64,000 nt of DNA, taken from assembly GCA_046295975.1 (NCBI GenBank), contig JBKBMG010000017.1, positions 1 to 64,000 of the forward strand. Direction: 5' to 3'. Both the position numbers and the translations under genes were made by a program. Shown here in pieces: positions 8,662-17,819 of the stretch. How positions within the stretch are numbered: the first letter of the stretch is position 1; the number at the start of each line of letters is the position of its first letter. Under the pieces are notes generated by a model, which did no database searches, was not told where the DNA came from, and saw nothing but the letters and a program-made list of their open reading frames with translations. The stretch is from UBA2357 sp046295975. Lineage in GTDB: Bacteria; Pseudomonadota; Gammaproteobacteria; Burkholderiales; Rhodocyclaceae.

Positions 8662-9005
8662 TCGCAGTCATCTTCGAAGTGCTCCCCCATCCGGATCGCC
8701 GGCAAGCATACCTGGACTGGGCAACGCGCCTGAGGGTTCAGCTTGAACAGGTGGATGGCTTTCTCTCCATCGAACGCTTCGAAAGCCTTTCCCAGCCCGG
8801 CAAGCTTCTGTCCCTGTCATTCTGGCGCGACGAAGACGCCGTGAAGCACTGGCGGAACGCAGCGGAACACCGCGCTGCACAGATGGCGGGCAGGCAGTCG
8901 ATTTTCGAAGACTACCGCCTTCGCGTCGCGCAGGTCGTCCGAGATTACGGGCTCTCGGACAGAGGTGATGCGCCGAAGGACGCTCCCGCAGTCACAGCAC
9001 CGTAG
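8658..9005 (+). CDS. Antibiotic-biosynthesis-monooxygenase (ABM) domain protein
   Basis: A 115-residue ABM-domain protein (AVIFEVLPHPDRRQAYLDWATRLR; DGFLSIERFES; LSLSFWRDEDAVKHWRN...H). ABM proteins are cofactor-free oxygenases or haem-degrading/quinol enzymes of the same fold as NIPSNAP. It overlaps the preceding NIPSNAP gene by four bases, so they form a two-gene operon. The exact substrate is unknown; the divergent ArsR-type gene is the likely regulator. Confidence 0.85.
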   Translation: MIAVIFEVLPHPDRRQAYLDWATRLRVQLEQVDGFLSIERFESLSQPGKLLSLSFWRDEDAVKHWRNAAEHRAAQMAGRQSIFEDYRLRVAQVVRDYGLSDRGDAPKDAPAVTAP

Positions 9006-9131
9006 GGGCAAGCAGCGCGCCCGACTGAACGGCGGCGCCCCTGATGAACGCTCTTGCTTCAGGCTTTTGAACCAGGTCTCGCCGCGAACAGGCCCCGGTT
9101 TATGAAAGGTCCTACAACCTTCGGAGCGTAT

Positions 9132-9650
9132 TCAGTCGCCACTCATGCGATACGGGCGATTCTTTGGTAGAACCTGCCTTGCCGAAGCTCGCGCTTGAAA
9201 GCGCTTCATCTCCTCTCGCAGCAACTCCTTCTCTTCGGTCAGTCCAAGGGCGTCCAGACTAATGAAGTACTCAGTGTAGGCGTCCATTGCCTCCGCCGAG
9301 GCGCGTGCCGCATCGCGCATGCAGCCAACGTGGCCTTCCGCCGCCCTCGGCCACCATTCATGAAAAGCCTTGACGCGCCTCGAGATCAGACCACCGAAGA
9401 GCTGATGAACTCGAGCTTCGTCCCTGGCCTCCCGGAGGTGATAGCCAAGGACGACAATTTCTTCGGCCCCACCTTCCCGGCCAAAATTGGCATGAATCGT
9501 CCGTATCAACTCATCCAGACGACCCGCATCAATCCACGACTGAAACAGCTGCCCCTCGAGTTCCGTCGCCTCCTGCGTCGTCAAGTCACGGCCCAGATCC
9601 TTGGCCCGCTTTGCCCAGATTCGCTCGTATTCAACACTGAATGATGGCAT
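9132..9650 (-). CDS. Hypothetical protein
   Basis: About 172 residues, largely alpha-helical and charged, with no signal peptide. I do not recognise a family. The start was set at the ATG at 9650 (MPSFSVEYERIW); the frame is open upstream to 9797 but that part has low-complexity composition. It is the last of a run of leftward small genes in the accessory region and stands alone, with about 600 bases upstream. Confidence 0.6.
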   Translation of the reverse strand: MPSFSVEYERIWAKRAKDLGRDLTTQEATELEGQLFQSWIDAGRLDELIRTIHANFGREGGAEEIVVLGYHLREARDEARVHQLFGGLISRRVKAFHEWWPRAAEGHVGCMRDAARASAEAMDAYTEYFISLDALGLTEEKELLREEMKRFQARASARQVLPKNRPYRMSGD

Positions 9651-10246
9651 GGGTAGGCCCTTGGGTTCGGTCACCAGTTCAAACAGAAGCCTTTCCGCTG
9701 CGACGCTCCATTGAGCGCGGCAACACTGCTCCTTCGACGGCGGCGATGATACGGGGACGCAAGTCGTGCGCCAAGAACCGCCGAGACTCCGGCCCACGCA
9801 TCGCCTCGAAGCCAGAACTTGGACGACTCGTCAGTCGTTCCGCGCCTGTGTACTTGACACACGAACGAAACAGCGCGGACGCATGGACCACACCGCTATG
9901 GCATTGCAAAAAACACGTGATGGGAGACGACCAGTTCACAGCAGCCTGGTAGCTTGAGTACCCGCCGGGTCATGATGCCCGATACCATGGATCGCGCTTG
10001 CCACAGCCGCGGGGCCCCTCGGACAGACCTCCGCCGTGGCTTGAAACTGGACACGTCATCAGTATTCTTTCGGATGCTCTTCCGATCGCAGGACCATGAA
10101 GGTCCGCATGCCTGCGGGTGCATGCCCCCTTCGCCGACCCGTGTGCGACTGGCCGCGAAAAGGGCACCATGAAGGCGCCCGCCGTCCCGAACACCTCGCT
10201 CAACAAGAAAAACGCTGCCGCACGCAGTCGTCCAAGCCTGCGTTCA
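9651..10246. other. Spacer in accessory region, no gene supported
   Basis: About 600 bases between two leftward genes. Several short open frames exist on both strands but none has a convincing start, domain or codon pattern. A short hairpin-forming repeat (GCATGC, 8 bases, GCATGC) lies near 10108-10127. This may be decayed coding sequence or leader sequence of the gene at 9132-9650. Confidence 0.35.
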
Positions 10247-10708
10247 TCAAGGCTCTGCCAGCATGGACCGATAGAAGTCCGCCTCTTCCCGCGACATCGT
10301 CGCCAGCAACGGACGCATGGTGTAGTTGCCATGTATCTTTCCGTCGCGCATGAACATCCAGTCGGTTATGTCTTCTTTCCGAACCCTGACCGTCTGACCA
10401 AAGGAGACGTTCGACACGATTCCCGGCTCGTTTCCGATTATTCCCTCGAACACCCCATCACTGTACGAGACCTCAACAATCCAGAAGTGCTCCGACTTGT
10501 CGCCATCCTCGACTGGCATCTTGATTGCGAAGTCGCTACCGTTCCCACGCTCGAGCGTCGCTATAAACACGTCAACCTCACTCTTGGCGCGGGCAATTGC
10601 GTTCGCCATTTCCGTCTCGCTGTAACCGCCTTCGACCAAGGTCTCTGGCTTCCCGCCGGCGAACGCCGGGAACGCGATGAAGAGAAGCAACAGCACAACA
10701 TATTTCAT
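10247..10708 (-). CDS. Exported DUF2314 (YegJ-like) protein
   Basis: A 153-residue protein with a clear signal peptide (MKYVVLLLLFIAFPAFAGG) and a mature domain matching DUF2314/YegJ: AIARAKSEVDVFIATLERGNGSDFAIKMPVEDG, then EHFWIVEV and a late DITDWMF. The family is soluble and of unknown function. The ATG at 10708 was chosen because the signal peptide starts there; the open frame extends upstream to 11029. It is transcribed from a promoter-like repeat about 150 bases upstream (10857-10885). Confidence 0.8.
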   Translation of the reverse strand: MKYVVLLLLFIAFPAFAGGKPETLVEGGYSETEMANAIARAKSEVDVFIATLERGNGSDFAIKMPVEDGDKSEHFWIVEVSYSDGVFEGIIGNEPGIVSNVSFGQTVRVRKEDITDWMFMRDGKIHGNYTMRPLLATMSREEADFYRSMLAEP

Positions 10709-11210
10709 GTTTCTAACCTCGAAGTCGTTTGGGGACATGGCGCCAAGCGCAGACGGACTCCTCGCACACCACCGGACACCTGCGCATCTCGCTGCCAGCG
10801 GTTCGATGCTGAACGGTTCATCTCGCGCCGACAACGCGGACGGCGCCGAGGCCGGAAAGGTACGCCGCAACAATGCCAACGTCAATACCTTCATTCTGCT
10901 TACGGGCCACGCCTGGTATGTACGGATACGCCAGCCCAACAGGTCGCGGACTTGACGCAGGCGGTGTACCGATGTCCCGCAGAAGTTCTGGACGGCATCG
11001 GGCATCGGACCGAGCGTTCCTGGGCTCACCGCATGGGACGCGGTCGAGCGCCTTCCCGGAGCGGCCCTCCACCACGCTTACCCGAGCGAACTGTCGACGG
11101 GCGCCCGGTGTATCCGGCGCGTCGGTTGTGAGCGCCCGGAACGGCATCCGGCTAGCCCCGACCAACCGATCGGACAGCATGATGAATTGATGTGATACGA
11201 CGGGGCAGGC
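10709..11210. other. Long spacer with promoter module A
   Basis: About 500 bases between two leftward genes, with no supportable ORF of its own. It holds the promoter-like module A (10853-10920), described separately. An imperfect GC-rich inverted repeat lies near 11125-11170 (CGGTTG ... CAACCG). It looks like a long untranslated leader or decayed sequence. Confidence 0.4.
10857..10885 (-). promoter_or_regulatory. Promoter-like module A upstream of DUF2314 gene
   Basis: On the minus strand TTGACG (complement of 10880-10885), a 17-base spacer and TACCTT (complement of 10857-10862) form a plausible sigma-70 promoter about 150 bases upstream of the DUF2314 gene. A diverged copy with the same boxes and spacing occurs at 13224-13252. 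Confidence 0.5.
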
Positions 11211-11753
11211 TTACGCGCGCCTCGCCATTTCCCTTGCCCGTTCCACCGCTCTTGCATACATCGCTTCCTGCATCTCGCCGAGCCTGCCCTCTATTGCCTC
11301 GATGTTCTGGGCAACATCTTCCGGCAGGCACTCATGCGGTTGCTGGCCCGGGTTTCGCATCACCCAGTTCTCATCGGAATGAATGCTGAAGGCGGCTGCG
11401 GCAACCGCGTACGCCTCCTCAAAGAGACTCGCGACCGCGTCGCCACGCTCCCCGAGAATCGCCTTCAGCTTGTCGAGTTCGGCACCGGTGCGGTTGTAGA
11501 AGAGCGAAAGCAAGCCGTCGTAAGCGATGTCCGAGTACAGATCCCAGAGCGCTCGAGCGTAGACCAGCTCATTGAACAAATCCCTTCGCGCTTCCGGCAG
11601 CTGTTCGATCGCCTCGGTCTCGACAACCGACAGCTTGCGCTGATCCATCAGGTCATCTATTGCCAGTATGATGCTTTCGAGTTCCTCTATCGGCTCCTCC
11701 TCGTCGAGCAGTTCTTCACGCAACTCACTCAGCACATTCGCAATATTCACCAC
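11211..11753 (-). CDS. DUF4375/DMP19-like protein
   Basis: A 180-residue acidic, helical cytoplasmic protein. The centre (LWDLYSDIAYDGLLSLFYNRTGAE, then a LKAILGERG helix) resembles the DUF4375/DMP19 family, whose members have F/Y-x-x-G-x-x-x-x-FYN-x-x-G. The function is unknown; relatives often lie in immunity-like or accessory loci. The start is a GTG at 11753, with a second GTG three bases on and GGAGA about ten bases upstream. It lies 39 bases after the SRPBCC gene, so the two are probably co-transcribed. Confidence 0.6.
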   Translation of the reverse strand: MVNIANVLSELREELLDEEEPIEELESIILAIDDLMDQRKLSVVETEAIEQLPEARRDLFNELVYARALWDLYSDIAYDGLLSLFYNRTGAELDKLKAILGERGDAVASLFEEAYAVAAAAFSIHSDENWVMRNPGQQPHECLPEDVAQNIEAIEGRLGEMQEAMYARAVERAREMARRA

Positions 11754-11792
11754 GCTATTGTCATCTCCATTAGATCTCGCCAGGTCTTTCGA

Positions 11793-12245
11793 TTACCGCC
11801 GTCCTTCGAAGTACTTCACCAGCAAGGCCTCCCACTCCGCAATGAACGCGCTGTAGTCGGACGATGAAAAGCCGGCGACGAAGCGATTGCCGCTGTCGGA
11901 CAGCCCGATGTACTCGTAGGTTACCTGGACACTCGTCCGGGACTCGCCCAGCTCGGTGCAGCGGACTTCGATCACGCCGACCTTTTCGCCCGGCTCCACC
12001 TTGTAGAACTGCACCAGGTATTGCGTCGGGTCATATCTCTTGACCATCCATATCGCTGCGGACGCGGCATGATCGTGGCTTCGTGTCACGAAAACGTAGT
12101 CTTCGTGCAGATCCGTTCCGCCCATTACGTTCTCGTAGTCCCACCCCGGCACCCACAGCCTCTCGCCCTCGGCGCTGAACAGGGGAAACAGCGCTTCGGC
12201 GGGTTGGCGAATTTCAAACGATGCGGTGTGCTTGACCGTGCTCAT
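11793..12245 (-). CDS. SRPBCC-family protein
   Basis: A 150-residue SRPBCC (START/Bet v1-like) protein: residues 1-30 hold the first strand and helix (KHTASFEIRQPAEALFPLFS), followed by the expected beta-sheet and a C-terminal amphipathic helix. These proteins bind hydrophobic ligands or carry polyketide-cyclase activity. Two ATG codons are adjacent at 12248 and 12245; the second has the better spacing from AGGAGG. It is downstream of the DUF1801 gene in the same leftward unit. Confidence 0.82.
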   Translation of the reverse strand: MSTVKHTASFEIRQPAEALFPLFSAEGERLWVPGWDYENVMGGTDLHEDYVFVTRSHDHAASAAIWMVKRYDPTQYLVQFYKVEPGEKVGVIEVRCTELGESRTSVQVTYEYIGLSDSGNRFVAGFSSSDYSAFIAEWEALLVKYFEGRR

Positions 12246-12316
12246 CATTCCTCCTGACGATTAACCTGGCGATCAAATGCCGTTCGGACTGAGTCCCTCG
12301 ATTGCCCGGTCGGGTC

Positions 12317-12676
12317 TCACGGCTTCGGGGACGCCTTAAGCGCAAAAAGAAGATACTCACCGACGTGCTTTTCCGTGATGTCGAGCACGGACGAGAGTTT
12401 GATGTGGCGTCGTAGCTTGCCTTCGCCCTCAAGCACCTTGAATTTGTCCGGGAGCGACGCACCCGCAGCAAACTCCAATGAAACGTGCTTTGCGTACGAG
12501 AAAATGCCGCAAAAGGGCTTCTCCGCGGAGAACAGGATGCCACCGTACTTGACTTCCTCGGTGATCCAAGCGTCCAAACCAAGAACGATGTTTCTCAGAG
12601 TCTGCACAAGCTCGAAGCGCTCAGGGTCGAGAAGGCGAATGTCTTCGAGGAGTTGTGTAACGCGATCGGTCGGCAT
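12317..12676 (-). CDS. DUF1801-like protein
   Basis: A 119-residue protein resembling the DUF1801/YdhG group (ITEEVKYGGILFSAEKPFCGIFSYAKHVSLEFAAGASL; VLEGEGKLRRHIKL). The family is frataxin-like in fold and of unknown function. It starts five bases after the VOC gene's stop and is followed by the SRPBCC gene, giving a VOC-DUF1801-SRPBCC-DUF4375 leftward operon. These families frequently travel together in soil bacteria. Confidence 0.8.
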   Translation of the reverse strand: MPTDRVTQLLEDIRLLDPERFELVQTLRNIVLGLDAWITEEVKYGGILFSAEKPFCGIFSYAKHVSLEFAAGASLPDKFKVLEGEGKLRRHIKLSSVLDITEKHVGEYLLFALKASPKP

Positions 12677-12680
12677 GGCG

Positions 12681-13073
12681 TCAGGACTTGTAGTACTGCT
12701 TGAACTCGGCGCTGGGTTCGCGCTCGGAATAGATGTACAGAATGATGCCATTGGGGTCTTGAACGGCAAATCCGCGATCTCCCCACGGATGATCTTCGAG
12801 CGGCATGACGGCGAGCAGACCCGAAGCGGACAGGGACTGAAACTCAGCATCGACATCGGAAACGCGGAAGTTGTAGGTCAAGCCCGCGGGATTGCAAGTC
12901 GGCTGGCCCGGTTGAGGCGCCATGAACTGAAGAGATACCCCCTTCTCAAATTCGAGGCTGACGTACCAGCCGCAATCGAAGGTGATCCTGGCGCCAAAGT
13001 GCTTGACGTAGAAATCACGGGACTCGTCGACCTTGGTTGTGGCGATGCACGGGGACAGCGCATTGGCAAACAT
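12681..13073 (-). CDS. VOC-family (glyoxalase-like) protein
   Basis: A 130-residue vicinal-oxygen-chelate protein with the two-module fold: residues ~1-60 (ATTKVDESRDFYVKHFGARITFDCGWYVSLEF) and ~65-120 (FRVSDVDAEFQSLSASG; HPWGDRGFAVQDPNG). The HPWGDRGF...DPNG signature is typical of bleomycin-resistance/dioxygenase-like members. Metal ligands cannot be assigned surely. The ATG at 13073 is the first gene downstream of promoter-like module B. Confidence 0.88.
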   Translation of the reverse strand: MFANALSPCIATTKVDESRDFYVKHFGARITFDCGWYVSLEFEKGVSLQFMAPQPGQPTCNPAGLTYNFRVSDVDAEFQSLSASGLLAVMPLEDHPWGDRGFAVQDPNGIILYIYSEREPSAEFKQYYKS

Positions 13074-13614
13074 TCAGACTCCTTGGTGTGCGACCCAATC
13101 AGGATGAGAGGCCGCCTGGCTGCGCCTCCCTCCTGCACTGCCGGAGGTGCGGATCGCGTATCTTGCGGCTCGACGAATAGCGCTTCACCGCACGCTAGCG
13201 GCTCCGGCTACTCCAAGACGGGGAAGGTACGCCGTGACAATTCCATCGTCAATGCCGACGTTCTGCTGATTCGGCACGGCTCGTGTACCGACTTGCCGGT
13301 GTTCCATGCCTCGGGGACGCCTGCCCCGCGACGACAGTCTTGCCCTTCTCCTTGCCTTCCGCTCCGCGTGTCGGTGGATACGCACCAATGGTTTAGCGCA
13401 CCCGGGTCATGGGACATTCATCTATGGCGTAATGTGACATGCCCCGGCACACACGCTCGAGTGAGGCTGCCCGCAGAGGCAGAGGGACTAAGGTTGTGAT
13501 TGTGGTTGTTTCAAGGACTCGCATTGCCACGCCACGGCGGGGCTTACTGCGCTCGAGGCGAACGGATTTAATCTGCACTTCCCTATAGGTTTGGCTCGAG
13601 CGCAGGATTGAACG
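13074..13614. other. Long spacer with promoter module B and an IS-like echo
   Basis: About 540 bases between the mandelate-racemase homologue and the VOC gene. It contains promoter-like module B (13224-13252) and a 27-base segment at 13148-13174 that matches 22 of 27 bases of the IS4-type remnant at 14808-14834. No ORF is supported. The stretch 13420-13600 is noncoding in appearance. Confidence 0.4.
13224..13252 (-). promoter_or_regulatory. Promoter-like module B upstream of VOC operon
   Basis: Minus-strand TTGACG (complement of 13247-13252), 17 bases, TACCTT (complement of 13224-13229), about 150 bases upstream of the VOC gene. It is a diverged copy of the module at 10857-10885, with roughly three quarters of the surrounding 60 bases identical. 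Confidence 0.5.
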
Positions 13615-14712
13615 TCAGTGCACGAGGAAACGGCTGATGGCAGCCTCGTTCCACGCGATTCCGGTTCCGGCCACGTCCGGCGGAGAGGCCATTCCGTTCC
13701 TGATTTCCATGGGCTGTTCGAGGATCGGCGACGCCCAGTCAACATACTCAAGCCAGTGTCGTGTTGGCGTGGCCGCCATCAGGTGCACGCTGATCTCCGG
13801 AAAGAGATGCGTAGAGAGTGGCATTCCGGCTGACTCCGCGAGTGCTGCGGCGTGAATCCAGCCGGTTACTCCTCCAATCTTCATCGCATCCAACATTCCG
13901 AGGTCGGACGCGCCGAATCCAAGACTGGTTGACATCTCACTTGGGCCCCACCAGTTTTCGCCCATCTGGATCGGGCTCCTTGATCTGTTTCGAACTCGGG
14001 CGTAGCCCTGATAGTCATGGGCAACGCATGGCTCCTCGATCCAGTACAGCCCCTCGTCAGCGAGCGCATGAACACGGTTCTCGGCTTCGGGGACTGATAA
14101 CGCCTGGTTGTAGTCCGACATCAGGAAGATTCCGCTGCCAATTGCGGACTTGACGGCTCTTACGACCGCAATGTCAGTGTCGATGTCGGGATAGCCCAGG
14201 CGAATTTTTATCGCCTTGAATCCGGAACATGCCAGCGCTTCAGCCTCAGCAGGAGCAGCATCGCGACCGATAAGCCCAAGACCACAGCTGTTGTATGCAG
14301 GAACGTGAAGTAGCTCTGCACCCAGCGCTCGCGATAGCGGCTGGCACTCGGCCTTGGCGAGCGCGTCCCAGGCCGCCATGTCGATGCCGGCCAAGGCCAT
14401 GCCGACAATCCCCTTCGTGCCAAGAAGCCGAAACCTTGAGTGTAGAAGCCGATTGATCTCGAGGGGCGCGGCAGATACTCCTCGAAGAACTGGATCGAGA
14501 CTTTGCAGCAGTTCGCACACAGGCTTCAAGACAAGCGGCGTGTAACAGAACAGGTAGGTGGAGCCGGTGACACCTTCGTCGGTATGCAGGTCAACCAGGG
14601 CCAGCGGAGCGGTGCGGATCGTTCCATTACTTGTTTGCAGGGGTAGCCGCATCGGCACATTCACTGCACGCACGGTGAGGCTGCGTATGGTCAACTTGAC
14701 TGGATCGCACAT
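13615..14712 (-). CDS. Mandelate-racemase homologue with Lys-to-Arg change
   Basis: A 365-residue enolase-superfamily protein closely resembling mandelate racemase (359 residues) from end to end. With an offset of +5 from the Pseudomonas putida enzyme, the visible residues are K169 (K164), D200, E226 and E252 (metal ligands D195, E221, E247), D275-H302 (the D270-H297 dyad) and E322 (E317). The second catalytic lysine, K166, is replaced by Arg171 (AIKIRLGYP). It may therefore be a dehydratase, a one-base epimerase or a changed racemase. The start at 14712 has GGAGGT four bases upstream. No mandelate-pathway genes are nearby. Confidence 0.9.
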   Translation of the reverse strand: MCDPVKLTIRSLTVRAVNVPMRLPLQTSNGTIRTAPLALVDLHTDEGVTGSTYLFCYTPLVLKPVCELLQSLDPVLRGVSAAPLEINRLLHSRFRLLGTKGIVGMALAGIDMAAWDALAKAECQPLSRALGAELLHVPAYNSCGLGLIGRDAAPAEAEALACSGFKAIKIRLGYPDIDTDIAVVRAVKSAIGSGIFLMSDYNQALSVPEAENRVHALADEGLYWIEEPCVAHDYQGYARVRNRSRSPIQMGENWWGPSEMSTSLGFGASDLGMLDAMKIGGVTGWIHAAALAESAGMPLSTHLFPEISVHLMAATPTRHWLEYVDWASPILEQPMEIRNGMASPPDVAGTGIAWNEAAISRFLVH

Positions 14713-14806
14713 CCGTACCTCCATCGGGTCGGTGGGTAGAGGTGATCCTGGTGCCTCATCAGGATCGGCGCAGGCCTTACGGCCCGCCCATCCCACTACA
14801 CCGTAC

Positions 14807-14960
14807 ATACGGATCACGTATCTGGCGGTTCAACGCCGGCGGCTTCCTTGCCCTCAAGGGCAACGGCAAATCAGGCGTCAAGCCCCTCTGGCAGGGCTTT
14901 GCCGGGGTCGCCAGCTTCGCCAGGGACATCGAGACGATGCGTGCGACTCATGAATTATGA
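14807..14960 (+). pseudogene. Remnant of an IS4-family transposase C-terminus
   Basis: A short rightward fragment encodes GGFLALKGNGKSGVKPLW, then QGFAGVASFARDIETMRATHEL and a stop. This is the C-terminal signature of IS4-type transposases (GGFL.RKGDGEPG.KTLW.G). The preceding IRITYLA is in another frame, so a frameshift separates them. No start, no DDE catalytic region and no terminal inverted repeats remain. It is a decayed insertion between two leftward genes and marks past mobile-element activity. Confidence 0.65.
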
Positions 14961-14980
14961 GCTGTGTGGAATGGGATGCG

Positions 14981-15610
14981 TTAGGCGTCTCTGCGTTCAA
15001 GGACGACTTCCCACAGCGCCTTCGGTTTAATGTACTTTCTTGTGAGGAGGTGTTCGATTGAGAGTCGACTCCAGCCCTCAGCAAAGAGTGATTCGATTGA
15101 GGCCTTGTCGAAGAAGCGCTTTGGTTCTCCCTTCACAAGGAAGAAGTTGGGTTCGAGCTCTGGATGGCCGGTCGACCCGAAGTGGTAATCCTGGGTGGAG
15201 TTGAGACGGCAGAGCAAGACGCCGCCGGGGCGCAAGCTGGACCGAATGCGTTGCACGAGGGTCTGGGTCTCTTCCCAGGCAAAGTAGTGCAGCGAGAGGC
15301 TTGCGACTATGACACCCAACCCTCTTGCCTGCTTGGGGAATGGCTCGCGTACGTCTCTGCGCTCTACGTTGGCAGTGGGCACGCGGACCTTAGTGATTCC
15401 AACCGCGAGACGAGACAGATCGAAGGCGCAAACCTTCAACCCCGCTCCTACGAGGGCGGCGGTATCGTCACCGTGCCCACAACCAATCTCGAGAACAGGA
15501 TCTGAGGCGGCGCGTTCGCGCACAAGCGGCAGCCAGCGGAGGAGCCAGGGATCGGCGAGCATCGTGTTTGAGACGCCTAGCGAACCGGATCTATCCCTGG
15601 CGGCTTGCAT
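14981..15610 (-). CDS. Class I SAM-dependent methyltransferase
   Basis: A 209-residue Rossmann-fold methyltransferase. Motif I is VLEIGCGHGDDTAAL (~40-54), followed by an acidic residue in VCAFDLS (~61-67), a motif around ASLSLHYF and the post-motif RPGGVLLCRLNS. The pattern resembles small TehB/UbiE-like methyltransferases, but the substrate is unknown. The start is an ATG at 15610. The stop codon lies within GCCTAAC, which resembles an integron core site but has no matching partner. Confidence 0.88.
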   Translation of the reverse strand: MQAARDRSGSLGVSNTMLADPWLLRWLPLVRERAASDPVLEIGCGHGDDTAALVGAGLKVCAFDLSRLAVGITKVRVPTANVERRDVREPFPKQARGLGVIVASLSLHYFAWEETQTLVQRIRSSLRPGGVLLCRLNSTQDYHFGSTGHPELEPNFFLVKGEPKRFFDKASIESLFAEGWSRLSIEHLLTRKYIKPKALWEVVLERRDA

Positions 15611-15763
15611 GTCGCGAGAGATGAGCCTTGTTGAACTGAACCGCCGGGAAGGCGGGCGACATTGGGAATTCTACGCGCAGCTCACACTTGATTGGGGAAC
15701 AGGGCGGATTGACGCCGGGGGCCGGAACGATGACCACGATGCCTTGCTGGTGAGCGGCAGCCA

Positions 15764-16132
15764 TCACCCTTGTGGAAGGCGAAGAAGCGCGTCCAAAGGT
15801 ACCCAGCCGGCCTCGGAACCGTCCTCGCGTTCGCACCATGCCCAGCCATTGAGTTCGCGTATGCCGATGACGACATCGCCCACCTGCACGTCCAGTTCTC
15901 TTGCGGTGTAGTCTTCCAGCGCGCGGCCGCTGGCACCGTCCAGGCGCTCGATGATCTGGCCTGGTACCCAGCCGGCTTCCTGCCCGGACGCGGTGCAGCG
16001 GAACCAGTTGTCCCAACCCTCTTCGCCGACGTATTCCTCGCCGACCTCGAGCAGCGCTCCCCGCTCGAACGTGATCGGGCGTGGATATTCGCTTGTGTGG
16101 GGCTGGATCACGCGATATTTGCTGCGGGTCAT
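15764..16132 (-). CDS. Tandem SH3-domain protein
   Basis: A 122-residue protein made of two bacterial SH3 modules: residues ~1-60 (YRVIQPHTSEYPRPITFERGALLEVGEE ... WFRCT ... GWVPGQII) and ~65-122 (ALEDYTARELDVQVGDVVIGIRELNGWAWCE ... GWVPLDALL). The repeated GWVP and ALEDYTARELDV features are typical of variant SH3 domains. No signal peptide is seen, so it is probably a cytoplasmic binding or adaptor protein. The partner is unknown. Confidence 0.82.
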   Translation of the reverse strand: MTRSKYRVIQPHTSEYPRPITFERGALLEVGEEYVGEEGWDNWFRCTASGQEAGWVPGQIIERLDGASGRALEDYTARELDVQVGDVVIGIRELNGWAWCEREDGSEAGWVPLDALLRLPQG

Positions 16133-16264
16133 TCGGCGATTCCTTGTAGCGTTTGGTCGAACCGGACCATTCTATGGGCGCCTAAGCACTCATCAGCCTG
16201 TTTCGCGCTACATCGACACCAGGGCCGGATTAACTCGCAGTAGTTGAAGGCCTTTTGCCTTTTG

Positions 16265-17632
<1,368 letters not shown>

Positions 17633-17680
17633 CGCGTTCTCCGCGTGCGGGGAGCGGCTCGGCCAGGATGGCAGTCCGCA

Positions 17681-17711
17681 CTGCCACAGTCTGCCAGAAC
17701 GGCAGCGGCAG
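17681..17711. promoter_or_regulatory. Putative enhancer sites for the sigma-54 activator
   Basis: CTGCC-N5-CTGCC-N5-GGCAG-C-GGCAG forms nested inverted repeats; the core CTGCCAGAACGGCAG is at 17691-17705. They lie about 70 bases upstream of the -24 box of cydA and 50-80 bases upstream of the divergent activator gene. This is the expected position for bacterial enhancer-binding-protein sites. The symmetry is seen; binding is inferred. Confidence 0.5.
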
Positions 17712-17770
17712 CGTCAATGCCAACGCCGCCAAGCGCTTGATTCCGCACATAGCGGCGCCGTCGCGGCGGC

Positions 17771-17787
17771 TGGCACACATCTTGAAA
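17771..17787 (+). promoter_or_regulatory. Sigma-54 (-24/-12) promoter of the cyd operon
   Basis: TGGCAC at 17771-17776, five bases, then TTGAAA at 17782-17787. The consensus is TGGCAC-N5-TTGC[A/T]; only the last C of the -12 box differs. Transcription would start near 17798, giving a leader of about 20 bases before the cydA ATG at 17820. Confidence 0.6.
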
Positions 17788-17819
17788 CAAGGCGGGGTAC
17801 CCAGATTGCGGAGACCCCG

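Noticed and set aside
9671..10123. Several 60-80-codon frames in the 9.65-10.25 kb spacer
   Set aside because: No ribosome-binding site, no recognisable family and overlapping frames on both strands.
14975..14990. Integron cassette signature: methyltransferase stop lies inside GCCTAAC on the minus strand
   Set aside because: An attC needs a matching GTTRRRY core and paired inner boxes. The nearest candidate (GTTGAAC, about 150 bases on) pairs only at the ends and lies inside the transposase remnant. No other spacer in the leftward run has such cores and no integrase is visible.
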